This document shows positions 9,193 through 17,960 of a stretch of DNA of 64,000 nt, piece after piece. Position numbers and translations under genes: made by a program. Source of the DNA: Algoriphagus sp. A40 (lineage in GTDB: Bacteria; Bacteroidota; Bacteroidia; Cytophagales; Cyclobacteriaceae); assembly GCF_002002735.1 (NCBI RefSeq), contig NZ_MUNY01000078.1:1-64000 (forward strand), given 5' to 3'. The notes under the pieces were generated by a model. It saw only the letters and a list, made by a program, of their open reading frames with translations, had not been told where the DNA came from and ran no database searches. Position 1 is the first letter of the stretch. The number at the start of each line of letters is the position of its first letter.

Positions 9193-9271
9193 TTTATACT
9201 TGTTGATTGACTTTTTATTGGAGTTTGATGTTTAAGATAGTACCTGAGTACCGTTTCTAAACGCGGGTCGG

Positions 9272-9279
9272 CAAAATTA
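9272..9279 (-). promoter_or_regulatory. Promoter -7 element for the mreB operon
   Basis: On the minus strand this reads TAATTTTG, matching the Bacteroidota -7 consensus TAnnTTTG. No well-spaced TTTG was found upstream; the nearest copy is 14 bases away instead of about 19-21. Transcription would start near 9265, about 73 bases before the mreB ATG. Confidence 0.5.
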
Positions 9280-9419
9280 TTATCTTATATCGACAAAACT
9301 CAGATAAAGAAGATTTTTTTGTTTCCTGAGTGTAAATGAATTACTGATTGCTGCCTTGGGAGGAATTTTTGGGAATTTTCCGGTAAAAATTTCTATTTAA
9401 CTGGATTAGAGCGTCCCCT

Positions 9420-9451
9420 TTTGCATTTCGGAATTCTTTCTATTACTTTTG
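9420..9451 (+). promoter_or_regulatory. Promoter of the rimP-nusA-infB operon
   Basis: TTTG at 9420-9423 and TACTTTTG at 9444-9451 are separated by 20 bases. This fits the -33/-7 consensus of the primary sigma factor in Bacteroidota. Transcription should start near 9457 and would place the hairpin at 9473-9493 at the beginning of the mRNA leader. Confidence 0.7.
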
Positions 9452-9472
9452 CACCGTATTCGAAAGTTTCTG

Positions 9473-9493
9473 GAGGGGACAACAAGTCCCCTC
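9473..9493 (+). promoter_or_regulatory. Perfect hairpin in the rimP leader
   Basis: GAGGGGAC (9473-9480), loop AACAA, GTCCCCTC (9486-9493) form an 8-bp perfect stem in the 5' leader, 17 bases before the rimP ATG. It is followed by only a weak T-rich stretch, so it may act as an attenuator, a pause site or a binding site. Its role is inferred. Confidence 0.6.
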
Positions 9494-9510
9494 TTTCATT
9501 ATTCAAACGT

Positions 9511-9984
9511 ATGACTGAACTGAGACAAGCTATCGAAGAATTGGTGGAAAAGCATCTTCCCAATGATTCTCACTTCGTAGTGGAAGTGAAATTGGAAGAA
9601 AAAGCGGGCAAAACCCGGGTGTTGATTCTCATTGATGCAGATCAGGGGATCACCATAGAAGCTTGTGCAAAGGTCAGCCGTGCGGTGTCTGAAGAGTTGG
9701 AAGCAAAAGAAATGATCGGAGAAGCCTATGTGCTTGAAGTTTCTTCTCCTGGACTTGACTTTCCGCTCAGCAGTAGGAGGCAGTATCAGAAAAATATCGG
9801 CCGTGAGCTGAAATTGACCCTGGCCTCTGGGACTGATGTTTTGGGTAAATTACTCGAAATGGATTCGGAAGGGGTAAAGTTATTGGTGAAGAAGAAGGAA
9901 AAGGGGAAAAAAGCCACCGAAGAGGAGCTCCTTGTCCCTTTCGCTGAAATCAAGAAATCTATCGTACAAGTATCTTTTAAATAA
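9511..9984 (+). CDS. rimP: Ribosome maturation factor RimP
   Basis: This 157-residue protein assists assembly of the 30S subunit. The motif EAYVLEVSSPGLDFPLSSRR (about residues 72-91) is the hallmark of RimP, followed by the small C-terminal SH3-like domain. I chose the ATG at 9511 because it fits the usual N-terminus (MTELRQAIEELVEK). An in-frame TTG 30 codons upstream would start inside the promoter and run through the leader hairpin. It is first in the rimP-nusA-infB order, with nusA 5 bases downstream. Confidence 0.95.
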   Translation: MTELRQAIEELVEKHLPNDSHFVVEVKLEEKAGKTRVLILIDADQGITIEACAKVSRAVSEELEAKEMIGEAYVLEVSSPGLDFPLSSRRQYQKNIGRELKLTLASGTDVLGKLLEMDSEGVKLLVKKKEKGKKATEEELLVPFAEIKKSIVQVSFK

Positions 9985-9989
9985 CTCAA

Positions 9990-11234
9990 ATGGATGCCAA
10001 AATCTTAATAGAATCCTTCGCAGAGTTTGCGAGATCTAAAAATGTGGATCGACCTACCATGATCCGTATTCTGGAAGACGTGTTCAGAGCAATGATCCGT
10101 AAAAAGTTTGAGACTGACGAAAACTTTGACGTCACGATCAATGCTGACAAAGGTGACCTGGAGATTTTCCGAATTCGTGAAATTGTCGACGACAACTCTG
10201 AAGATATTTGGGATTTTGACAAAATCAGTTTCACAGAGGCTAGAAAAATTGAGCCCGATTTTGAAATTGGAGAGGAAGTATATGAAAAGATCGAACTTGA
10301 AGAGTTTGGTCGCCGTGCCGTGCAGATGGCCCGTCAGACTTTGATCCAGCGGATCAAGGATCTTGAAAAGGACATTCTATATAACAAATACGAGGAGCAG
10401 GTAGGAGAAATCATCTCTGCGGAAGTTTACCAGATCTTGGGTCGTGAGATCCTCATGATCGATGGCGAAGGAAATGAACTGATTCTTCCAAAAGGTGAGC
10501 AGATTTCCAAAGACCGATTCAGAAAAGGAGACACCGTCAAGGCGATCGTACATCGGGTAGATATGATCAACGGAAATCCGAAGATCATTTTGTCCAGAAC
10601 TTCCCCAGTATTCTTGGAAAGATTGTTTGAAAATGAAGTTCCTGAAGTGTACGACGGCCTGATCACCATCGTGAAAATCGTCCGTGAACCAGGTGAAAGA
10701 GCCAAAGTTGCAGTAGAATCTTATGATGACAGGATTGACCCGGTAGGTGCTTGCGTAGGTATGAAAGGTTCTCGAATCCACGCTGTGGTGCGTGAATTGC
10801 AGAACGAAAATATCGACGTGATCAACTTTACCGAAAACCTTGATTTGTATGTGACCCGGGCACTGAGCCCTGCAAAAGTATCCTCAATCACTGTGGACCA
10901 GGACAGAAAGCGGATTTCTGTTTTCCTGAAGCCTGATCAGGTTTCATTGGCAATCGGAAAAGGCGGGTTCAACATCAAGTTGGCAAGCCGATTGGTAGGA
11001 TATGAAATAGATGTATTCCGTGAATTGAACGAATACGATGATGAAGATGTAGATCTGAATGAATTCGTGGACGAAATTGATGCTTGGATTATCGAAGAAT
11101 TGAAAAAGACAGGTTTGGATACCGCCAAGAGTGTGTTGGCACTGACCAAAGAGGACCTGACGCGTCGTACTGAATTGGAGGAAGAAACAGTCGATGAAAT
11201 TTTCAGAATCCTCAGACAAGAATTTGAACAATAA
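9990..11234 (+). CDS. nusA: Transcription elongation/termination factor NusA
   Basis: This 414-residue protein binds RNA polymerase and nascent RNA and modulates pausing, termination and antitermination. It shows the N-terminal polymerase-binding domain (residues 1-130), an S1 domain (about 135-200, with GEIISAEVYQILGREILM), and two KH domains (VGACVGMKGSRIHAVVREL and SLAIGKGGFNIKLASRLVG). A short helical C-terminus ends in DEIFRILRQEFEQ. The E. coli-type acidic repeats are absent, normal for this phylum. It sits between rimP and infB. A hairpin begins just after its stop codon. Confidence 0.96.
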   Translation: MDAKILIESFAEFARSKNVDRPTMIRILEDVFRAMIRKKFETDENFDVTINADKGDLEIFRIREIVDDNSEDIWDFDKISFTEARKIEPDFEIGEEVYEKIELEEFGRRAVQMARQTLIQRIKDLEKDILYNKYEEQVGEIISAEVYQILGREILMIDGEGNELILPKGEQISKDRFRKGDTVKAIVHRVDMINGNPKIILSRTSPVFLERLFENEVPEVYDGLITIVKIVREPGERAKVAVESYDDRIDPVGACVGMKGSRIHAVVRELQNENIDVINFTENLDLYVTRALSPAKVSSITVDQDRKRISVFLKPDQVSLAIGKGGFNIKLASRLVGYEIDVFRELNEYDDEDVDLNEFVDEIDAWIIEELKKTGLDTAKSVLALTKEDLTRRTELEEETVDEIFRILRQEFEQ

Positions 11235-11235
11235 A

Positions 11236-11253
11236 AAGGGGGACTTCCCCCTT
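11236..11253 (+). promoter_or_regulatory. G5/C5 hairpin between nusA and infB
   Basis: AAGGGGG (11236-11242), loop ACTT, CCCCCTT (11247-11253) form a 7-bp perfect stem starting 1 base after the nusA stop codon. No T run follows, so it is unlikely to end transcription. It could set the nusA:infB ratio by mRNA processing or stability. Confidence 0.6.
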
Positions 11254-11298
11254 AGAATACCCTAATTTTACTTAGAATTTCGAAAGAGGTTTTTGCTT

Positions 11299-14226
11299 AT
11301 GTCAGAAGATAAAATGATGCGTTTAGGCCAAATAGCCAGAAAGCTCAACGTGGGTACGGCAACCATCGTTGAGTCAATGGCTAAAAAGGGCTTTGAGGTC
11401 GAGAACAATCCTAATTCCAAAATAACCATGGAACAAGTGGCTATGCTGGAGAAGGAGTTCAAATCCTCAGCCCTTGAAAAAGAGGAAGCTTCCCACCTTT
11501 CAATAGGGAAGCGTCACGAGCCTATTTCGCTCGAACCTGAAATACCAAAGCAGGAAAAAGCCCCAGAACCGGCTCCTGCACCGGTTCATAAGGAAGAACC
11601 AAAATCTGCCGCACCTGATCCTACACCAACGCCAACGCCAGCTCCAGCTCCAGTACCAACACCGGAACCGGAAAAAGCTACGCCCGATGCTCCCAAATTG
11701 GAAGGCATCAAAATCCTGGGAAAAATTGACCTGGGAACAAAACCCGCACCTGCTCAAAACCAGGGCCAGGGCCAAAAGCAACATCAAGGACAAAAGCCTG
11801 GACAAGGTCAAAAGTCTGGTTCTCCTCAGAGGTATGAAAAGCCCCAAGATCCAAGGAGACCAAATCCAAATCAACAGAATAAGCCTGTTCATCAAGCTCC
11901 AAAACCAACACAAGCACCAACTCCTGCACCCACTCCTACACCAGTTCAGGAAGCTCCAAAACCGGCCCCCCAGCCTGTAAAAGAAGAACCGGTTCAGGAT
12001 CAGGTGATCGCCGCAAAAGCAGATTCTCTTAAAGGATTGACAGTACTCGGAAAGATTGAGTTGCCAGTAGATCGTCCTAAGAAAAAGAGTGGCCCTGTGG
12101 CCTCTTCAGATGAACGAAATAGGGATAAAAAACGTCCCCGAAAGAGAATTGATAAACCAGGAACACCCAATCAAGGTGGCCAAAGCGGTCAAGGTGGACA
12201 AGGGGGACAAGGTGCTGCTAACAGACCACCACAAGACCAAAGAGGCGCTCCAAGACCGGCAGGCCAAAGACCTGGTGGCAATCAACAAAGACCAGGAGGC
12301 AATCAGCCTCCCCAGCGGGTACAAAAGGCCGAACCTACTCCTAAGGAAATCCAGGATCAGATCAAGCAGACTTTGGCTCGCCTTCAGGGATCAAAACCGG
12401 GAGGAAAAAAGACACAAACCCGTAGAGATAAACGCGCTGAAAGAGACCGTGATACTGAAGTAGAGGGTGAAGAGTCCAAAGTATTGAAAGTAACCGAGTT
12501 TATCTCGGCAAATGACCTTGCAGCTTTGTTGGACGTATCTGTTAATCAGATCATTTCAACTTGTATGTCTTTGGGTATGTTCGTTTCGATCAACCAAAGA
12601 TTGGATGCTGAGGCGATCACTATAATCGCAGATGAATTCGGCTATGACGTGGAATTTACCAAATCCATCGAAGATGAAATGGTAGAAGAAGCAGCTGATG
12701 AGGAAGGAGATCTGATCGAAAGAGCACCGATTGTAACCATTATGGGTCACGTCGATCATGGTAAAACTTCCTTGCTGGATTACATCAGAATGTCCAAAGT
12801 GACAGCGGCTGAGGCCGGGGGGATCACCCAGCACATCGGTGCATATGACGTGAAGACCAAAGACGGCCATAAGATCGCCTTCTTGGATACTCCTGGTCAC
12901 GAAGCCTTTACGGCGATGCGTGCCCGTGGTGCTAAAATCACGGATATTGCAATCATTGTAATTGCCGCAGACGACAGCATCATGCCTCAAACCAAAGAAG
13001 CGATTAATCACGCTCAGGTAGCAGGTGTTCCGATGATTTTTGCAATCAACAAAGTGGATAAGCCTAATGCCAATCCAGCTAAAATCAAGGAAGAATTGGC
13101 AAATTTGAACCTCCTCATTGAAGAGTGGGGTGGTAAATACCAGTCTCAGGATATTTCTGCCAAAACAGGTCAGGGTATCGATGAACTCCTTGAAAAAGTG
13201 TTGCTGGAAGCGGAAATCCTGGAACTGAAAGCCAATCCAAATAAAAATGCGGTAGGTACAGTTGTGGAAGCCTCCTTGGACAAAGGGCGTGGATATGTCT
13301 CGACTATCATGGTTCAGTCAGGTACCCTTCGTGTCGGAGATATCATGTTGGCAGGTCAGCACTATGGCCGTGTGAAAGCAATGTTTGATCACACTGGTAA
13401 AAAATTGAAAGAAGCTGGGCCGTCAACTCCTGTTCAGGTGTTGGGTCTCGGTGGAGCTCCACAGGCTGGTGATACGATCAAGGTGTACGACACCGAACGT
13501 GAAGCAAGAGAAATTGCCAATTCAAGGGAGCAGATTCAGCGTGAGCAAAGCTTGCGCACCAAGAAGCATATTACATTGGATGAAATCGGTCGCCGTTTGG
13601 CAATCGGTAGCTTCAAGGAGCTTAACATCATCATCAAAGGTGACGTGGATGGATCGGTTGAAGCGCTTTCCGATTCCTTGTTGAAACTTTCCAAAGATGA
13701 AGTCAAAGTATCCATTATCCATAAGGGTGTGGGTCAGATTTCTGAATCGGATGTGTTGTTGGCTTCAGCTTCTGATGCAATTATCCTGGGCTTCCAGGTG
13801 AGACCTTCCTCCAATGCCAAAAAACTTGCCGAGCAGGAAGAAATCGAAATCCGTCATTACTCAATCATTTACGATGCGATCAATCAGATCAAGGATGCGA
13901 TCGAAGGTATGCTGGAGCCGGAGTTTGAAGAAATCATCACCGGTAACATTATCGTAAGAGAGATCTTCAAAATCACCAAGATCGGTACAGTTGCCGGTTC
14001 TTATGTGACAGATGGATTTATCACCAGAAAGAACAAGATCCGCGTAATCCGAGGAGGTATTGTAATCCACGAAGGAGAGATCGATCAGTTGAAGCGATTC
14101 AAAGACGATGTTTCTGAAGTGAAGGCCGGTTACGAATGTGGTATCTCCATCAAAAACTTCAACAACATCGAAGTCGATGATACGATCGAAGGCTACGAAA
14201 TGAAGGAGATTAAGCGTAAAAAATAA
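11299..14226 (+). CDS. infB: Translation initiation factor IF-2
   Basis: This 975-residue GTPase delivers initiator tRNA to the ribosome. Residues 1-60 are an IF2_N helical domain ([20 protein letters not shown]). Residues 75-390 are a long low-complexity linker rich in Pro, Gln, Gly and Lys. A second IF2_N-like domain follows, then the G domain with GHVDHGKT (G1), DTPGH (G3) and NKVDK (G4), and domains II-IV. I use the ATG at 11299; a TTG two codons upstream is less likely. It is last in the rimP-nusA-infB operon and a clear terminator follows. The linker length is typical for Bacteroidota. Confidence 0.96.
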   Translation: MSEDKMMRLGQIARKLNVGTATIVESMAKKGFEVENNPNSKITMEQVAMLEKEFKSSALEKEEASHLSIGKRHEPISLEPEIPKQEKAPEPAPAPVHKEEPKSAAPDPTPTPTPAPAPVPTPEPEKATPDAPKLEGIKILGKIDLGTKPAPAQNQGQGQKQHQGQKPGQGQKSGSPQRYEKPQDPRRPNPNQQNKPVHQAPKPTQAPTPAPTPTPVQEAPKPAPQPVKEEPVQDQVIAAKADSLKGLTVLGKIELPVDRPKKKSGPVASSDERNRDKKRPRKRIDKPGTPNQGGQSGQGGQGGQGAANRPPQDQRGAPRPAGQRPGGNQQRPGGNQPPQRVQKAEPTPKEIQDQIKQTLARLQGSKPGGKKTQTRRDKRAERDRDTEVEGEESKVLKVTEFISANDLAALLDVSVNQIISTCMSLGMFVSINQRLDAEAITIIADEFGYDVEFTKSIEDEMVEEAADEEGDLIERAPIVTIMGHVDHGKTSLLDYIRMSKVTAAEAGGITQHIGAYDVKTKDGHKIAFLDTPGHEAFTAMRARGAKITDIAIIVIAADDSIMPQTKEAINHAQVAGVPMIFAINKVDKPNANPAKIKEELANLNLLIEEWGGKYQSQDISAKTGQGIDELLEKVLLEAEILELKANPNKNAVGTVVEASLDKGRGYVSTIMVQSGTLRVGDIMLAGQHYGRVKAMFDHTGKKLKEAGPSTPVQVLGLGGAPQAGDTIKVYDTEREAREIANSREQIQREQSLRTKKHITLDEIGRRLAIGSFKELNIIIKGDVDGSVEALSDSLLKLSKDEVKVSIIHKGVGQISESDVLLASASDAIILGFQVRPSSNAKKLAEQEEIEIRHYSIIYDAINQIKDAIEGMLEPEFEEIITGNIIVREIFKITKIGTVAGSYVTDGFITRKNKIRVIRGGIVIHEGEIDQLKRFKDDVSEVKAGYECGISIKNFNNIEVDDTIEGYEMKEIKRKK

Positions 14227-14246
14227 TCCTTCAAGGGATTGACCAT

Positions 14247-14282
14247 AAAAAAGGAACGGCTTTCGTCGTTCCTTTTTATTTT
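14247..14282 (+). terminator. Intrinsic terminator after infB
   Basis: An A run leads into GGAACG (14253-14258), paired with CGTTCC (14267-14272). The stem is extended inward by a G-T wobble and a C-G pair around the loop tttc. It is followed by TTTTTATTTTT. This closes the rimP operon. Confidence 0.85.
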
Positions 14283-14288
14283 TAGACC

Positions 14289-14495
14289 ATGCTAACAGCA
14301 ATCCAGGTTTTCGTATTAATCTTTTCTTCTTTTTTTCTCCTAAGTATTCTACTTGGAATGTATCGTCCGGTACTTGTTTTATGGTTTTTGGATCGGTTTA
14401 ATCGACGAAAAGTCTTGAATTTTTATGGGAAATCATTTTTGATTACAATTCTTATTTGGGGGATTCTGGAATTTATTCAACAAATCACAATATAA
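14289..14495 (+). CDS. Small membrane protein of unknown function
   Basis: This 68-residue protein has two hydrophobic helices, roughly residues 3-25 and 48-65. They are joined by a basic loop containing LWFLDRFNRRKVLNFYG, which would face the cytoplasm. I do not know its function. The start is an ATG 7 bases after the infB terminator T run, so it may be expressed by read-through or from its own promoter inside the terminator region. The regular charge pattern and clean length make it more than a chance frame, but no domain supports it. Confidence 0.6.
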   Translation: MLTAIQVFVLIFSSFFLLSILLGMYRPVLVLWFLDRFNRRKVLNFYGKSFLITILIWGILEFIQQITI

Positions 14496-14513
14496 TATTT
14501 TGTAATTCAGTCA

Positions 14514-14571
14514 AATTATAGAATAAGTATTTTTGTTTTGGGTAAACATCAGTTTTTTGAATTATAGAATA
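14514..14571. repeat. 12-bp direct repeat in the leader of the next gene
   Basis: AATTATAGAATA occurs exactly at 14514-14525 and 14560-14571, 46 bases apart start to start, in an AT-rich region before the TTG at 14609. Two direct copies upstream of a gene could be binding sites for a regulator, but AT-rich composition makes chance repeats easier. Confidence 0.45.
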
Positions 14572-14608
14572 GAATTTTTTCTATTTTTCGATTTCAATCC
14601 TGTTTCTT

Positions 14609-15154
14609 TTGAGAAAAGCTGTAGCCATAGCACTTTTACTTTGCTTCGCCATTTATCATTTTGGCTACTACGCATTCTATTACTCTTACCAGTACACCAT
14701 GGAAAGTAACTGGAAAGAAAAAATCTACGGGGAACAGATCGGAGCTTTGGAAGAGCTGTTGATGGAGATTCCACTCGCTGCGCCTTACATGTCCAATCAA
14801 GAAGATTTTCAGCCTACCAATACACGATTCGAAAAAGACGGGAAATTCTTCCGTGCAATCAAACAACGCTATCAAAACGATACACTGCAAATTGTGTATG
14901 TACCGGATACCGCCAGAAAAGCATTGGAAACCACGGTCAAAAGCTGGATTTCATCTCTCACTGAGGATGAGCTTCCGCAAGACCAGAATGGGAAAACTCA
15001 GCTAAAGCTGTTTGTGAAGGATTATATTGAGGCTGAGGTTTATCAGATAGAATATGTAGCGCAAGACGCTATTGAAGATAAGATTGGGTTTATTTTTTCA
15101 CCTTACATGAGTCCGGATTTCACTTTAGACTCCCCACCTCCACAGTTCTCCTGA
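14609..15154 (+). CDS. Exported or membrane-anchored protein of unknown function
   Basis: This 181-residue protein has a hydrophobic N-terminus (RKAVAIALLLCFAIYHFGYY) that looks like a signal anchor, then a soluble acidic domain. No domain is recognised. Only a TTG start (14609) includes the hydrophobic segment; the next ATG (codon 31) would remove it. The TTG is therefore favoured because the membrane segment is a coherent feature. Proteins of this shape (short anchor, then a domain with several Glu/Asp and few Cys) sit near metal or TonB loci in some Bacteroidota. That link is weak inference here, although a TonB locus lies 5 kb downstream. Confidence 0.6.
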   Translation: MRKAVAIALLLCFAIYHFGYYAFYYSYQYTMESNWKEKIYGEQIGALEELLMEIPLAAPYMSNQEDFQPTNTRFEKDGKFFRAIKQRYQNDTLQIVYVPDTARKALETTVKSWISSLTEDELPQDQNGKTQLKLFVKDYIEAEVYQIEYVAQDAIEDKIGFIFSPYMSPDFTLDSPPPQFS

Positions 15155-15177
15155 TTTTCTTTTTTCGAATACTAGTC

Positions 15178-15258
15178 CCAACAGTTAGTGGTTGATCTGT
15201 TGGACGTGTATTTCGTTTCATTCGGCACCATGTCCCTGTTGTGGATTTTCCATCAGGG
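15178..15258 (+). promoter_or_regulatory. Structured 5' region before the outer-membrane barrel gene
   Basis: Two inverted repeats lie in the 158-base gap. CCAACAG (15178-15184) pairs with CTGTTGG (15197-15203). A second nested pair is built from ccctg/caggg around tgg/cca in about 15231-15257. Neither is followed by a T run. They may be a leader structure. No known riboswitch was recognised. Confidence 0.35.
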
Positions 15259-15312
15259 GCAGTGCCATTTGTTTTGGTTTATACCCATTACCTAATCACA
15301 CTATCTAATCCT

Positions 15313-16233
15313 ATGAACTTAAAATCAATGTTCCTGGGCTTGCTTTTCGCAAGCTTGGGGCTGATGCAATTAACTTATGCCCAAACTCCGACTGATGGAC
15401 TGATGATGCCTAAGGGCGAAATCTGTATTGCCGTCATCTACGAGGATGCTAACTGGGATCATTATTGGGAGGGGACCTACCTCCGTACCAATGGCAACAT
15501 CGGGACATTCAACCGGAAAATGCTCATGCCGATGATCGTCGGCGGGATCACTGACAAAATCAATGTGATCGTCAGTCTGCCTTATGTAAAAACTTCTGCT
15601 TCCGCAGGCCAATTGACAGGAGTCGAAGGGTTCCAGGATTTTGGGATTTCGCTGAAAGCCCAGCTCGTCGAGAAGACCATGGAGAAAAGCAAGCTCATGG
15701 TATTTTCCAACCTCAGTTTCAGTACACCAGCCTCCAATTATTTGTCTGATTACATGCCTTTCAGCTTGGGATTTGGCGCAAATGAACTGGGGCTGAGAGC
15801 AATCGGCCAGTATGAATTGAACAAGGGCCCTTATTTAAGGGGATCAATTGCGTACCTGCACAGGGGCGCGACTGAAGCCGAACGCGATTACTATTACCAA
15901 GACGGCAGCTATTACACCGCAACCATGGATGTGCCGGATGCTTGGAATGCTCAGCTTGCGCTTGGTTCTTGGTTTTTGGATAAAAAACTTCGTGTTGAGG
16001 CTACCTTAACCCTATTGAATTCAACCTCTGGGGACGATATCCGAGCCTACAATGCTCCCCAGCCAACTAACAAGGTGGAATACGACCAAGTTGGTGGATT
16101 CGCCCAATATTACCTGAAGAAAGGTGGAGGGTTAGGCTTTTTGGCCTATTACAACCACATGTTTTCCGGTAGAAATATGGGACAGTTTTCAGGCTATGGC
16201 CTGGGATTGACTTATCAGTTTAAAGCCTTCTAA
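15313..16233 (+). CDS. Outer-membrane beta-barrel protein
   Basis: This 306-residue protein has a signal peptide (MNLKSMFLGLLFASLGLMQL, cleaved near TYAQ). The remainder alternates hydrophobic and polar residues in strands that end in aromatic residues, finishing in GLGLTYQFKAF, the expected outer-membrane C-terminal signature. It resembles the MetA-pathway phenol-degradation/transporter-type barrel superfamily (DUF-like porins), but I cannot name a substrate. I start it at the ATG at 15313 since that gives a normal signal peptide; an upstream ATG at 15241 adds unrelated residues. Twelve bases separate it from the haloperoxidase-like lipoprotein, so the two are probably co-transcribed and both act in the outer envelope. 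Confidence 0.75.
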   Translation: MNLKSMFLGLLFASLGLMQLTYAQTPTDGLMMPKGEICIAVIYEDANWDHYWEGTYLRTNGNIGTFNRKMLMPMIVGGITDKINVIVSLPYVKTSASAGQLTGVEGFQDFGISLKAQLVEKTMEKSKLMVFSNLSFSTPASNYLSDYMPFSLGFGANELGLRAIGQYELNKGPYLRGSIAYLHRGATEAERDYYYQDGSYYTATMDVPDAWNAQLALGSWFLDKKLRVEATLTLLNSTSGDDIRAYNAPQPTNKVEYDQVGGFAQYYLKKGGGLGFLAYYNHMFSGRNMGQFSGYGLGLTYQFKAF

Positions 16234-16245
16234 AGAACTTCAAAA

Positions 16246-17787
16246 ATGAAAATACAACTACGATATTTATTCCTTCTAGTGACAATACTGGCATTTACCG
16301 GCTCGTGCATGGAAGATTTGCCTTCACAGCTGGAATATGAAGGATATGAATTTGCAGACTTAGACGAAGGTGCAGGGGAATGGAAATTGATCTTGATGTC
16401 AGGAAATGAAGAGGTGGTTATTCCCGCACCCGCAGCAGTAGGCTCAGCTGCCTTAAATCAGGAATTGCAGGATTCCAAAACCAAAATTGCCAATGCTACC
16501 GACGAACAGCGTAAATCAGTCTCCTATTGGACCAACAATCCTCTGATCCGTTGGAATGAAATCGCACTGGAACTTTCAGTGAAATACAATCTGATCCCGG
16601 GTCCCAACGCAGATGGAACCTATACTCTGCCAAATCCAGCAGATCCTTCGGCTACTCCTAATTTTCCTTTTGCCCATCCGCCCTACATCAGTCGGATGTT
16701 GGCTTACTTGAGCGTAGCCCAGTATGACGGTTTGATTACTTCCTGGCATTACAAGGAGAAATTTGGTCGACCAGCTCCGTATGTACTAGATCCTCAAATT
16801 GTCTCTGCTTATGCGGACAACGGGTTAAATTCCTATCCTTCGGATGGTGCAGTTGTAGCCATTACTTCGCGTGAGATTCTGTCTGCCATGTTTCCATTGG
16901 AAAAAGAATACCTAAGCAAACTGGCGGATGAGCATTTGGAATCACTTGTGATAGCAGGAATCAATGTAACCAGCGATGTCGAAGCTGGAAAATTGATCGG
17001 TACAGAAGTGGCTAAAAAAGCACTTGCGAGAGCTGCAAACGATGGGATGAAAAATGCCCAAACTCCAAAACCAAAATCGGATTCAATCAAAAATGCTGCC
17101 TTTCAGCGATTTGGATGGCAATGGGATAATCAGGAAACTCCGCAAAGACCTGTGGGCTTGACTCCGCTTTTCGGAAAAGTGAAAATGTGGAATGTGCCCA
17201 ATGTAGAAGTAGTCCGGGCTCCAGTACCACCTACTCCAGGCTCTGAGGAATTCAACAAAGACGCTCAGGAACTCCAACGCTATGCAGACAACCTGACCCA
17301 GGATCAGCGGAGAATTGCCAACTTTTGGAATGATGGACTGAACACCTACAGCCCTCCAGGCCATTGGAACCGGTTTGCCAAAGAAACAGTAGTTAAGAAT
17401 CGCCTGAGTCCTGTACGGACCGCACGGGTTTTTGCCTACATGAATATGGCCATCGTGGATGCGGGGATCAGTTGCTGGGATACGAAATATTACTATCACT
17501 ATCCACGTCCGATTCAGACAATTCCCGGCTTCAAGACGATTCTAGGTACTCCAAACTTCCCAGCTTATACTTCAGGACACAGCACATTCTCATCTGCTGC
17601 TGCCGAAGTTTTGTCTCATTTCTTCCCAGCTGATGCAGCTAAATTCAAAAACTGGGCAGATGAAGCCGCAATGTCAAGAGTCTATGGAGGCATCCACTAC
17701 CGATTCGATGCAGAGGAAGGCTTGAAACAGGGGAAAGCAGTTGGCGCCTATTCAGTTGCCAAAGCTCAGCTTGACCAAGCAGATTGA
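16246..17787 (+). CDS. Vanadium-haloperoxidase/PAP2-type lipoprotein with a degenerate duplicated N-terminal half
   Basis: This 513-residue protein has a lipobox ending at Cys21 (AFTGSC), so it should be lipid-anchored. The C-terminal half carries all vanadate/phosphate ligands of the PAP2/haloperoxidase fold: K414 and R421 (K-x6-RP), S443-G-H445, and R478-x5-H484. The N-terminal half repeats the same pattern about 244 residues earlier: K170, FGRP, YPSDGA and ADE-x3-S-x-V-x-A-G-I-N-x3-D-x-E. There the catalytic His445, Arg478 and His484 are replaced by Gly201, Leu234 and Asn240. The first half is therefore probably an inactive structural copy. Whether the enzyme is a phosphatase or a haloperoxidase cannot be told from sequence. 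It follows the barrel gene by 12 bases and ends before a strong hairpin. Confidence 0.85.
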   Translation: MKIQLRYLFLLVTILAFTGSCMEDLPSQLEYEGYEFADLDEGAGEWKLILMSGNEEVVIPAPAAVGSAALNQELQDSKTKIANATDEQRKSVSYWTNNPLIRWNEIALELSVKYNLIPGPNADGTYTLPNPADPSATPNFPFAHPPYISRMLAYLSVAQYDGLITSWHYKEKFGRPAPYVLDPQIVSAYADNGLNSYPSDGAVVAITSREILSAMFPLEKEYLSKLADEHLESLVIAGINVTSDVEAGKLIGTEVAKKALARAANDGMKNAQTPKPKSDSIKNAAFQRFGWQWDNQETPQRPVGLTPLFGKVKMWNVPNVEVVRAPVPPTPGSEEFNKDAQELQRYADNLTQDQRRIANFWNDGLNTYSPPGHWNRFAKETVVKNRLSPVRTARVFAYMNMAIVDAGISCWDTKYYYHYPRPIQTIPGFKTILGTPNFPAYTSGHSTFSSAAAEVLSHFFPADAAKFKNWADEAAMSRVYGGIHYRFDAEEGLKQGKAVGAYSVAKAQLDQAD

Positions 17788-17873
17788 TTGGCGATCAGTC
17801 TATGAGCAGTTGTCTGATTGCTTCTTTGGTATGAAATAACCTGAGAAAACAGCAGTCTTGACGCAATTCCCTT

Positions 17874-17926
17874 AAAATCAACCAAGTCCAATTACGACAT
17901 CGCTAATGGACTTGGTTGATCTTTTC
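17874..17926 (+). terminator. Strong hairpin terminator after the haloperoxidase-like gene
   Basis: ATCAACCAAGTCCA (17877-17890) pairs perfectly with TGGACTTGGTTGAT (17907-17920), a 14-bp stem with a 16-base loop, preceded by AAA and followed by cttttcctctt. It separates the barrel/haloperoxidase transcript from the DUF3179 operon, whose promoter must lie in or just after it. Confidence 0.75.
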
Positions 17927-17960
17927 CTCTTATCTCCACTTTCATCAATCTCCATCACGT

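Noticed and set aside
14609-14700. Starting the exported unknown protein at its first in-frame ATG
   Set aside because: That start would delete the hydrophobic N-terminal segment, which is the clearest feature of the protein; the TTG was preferred.
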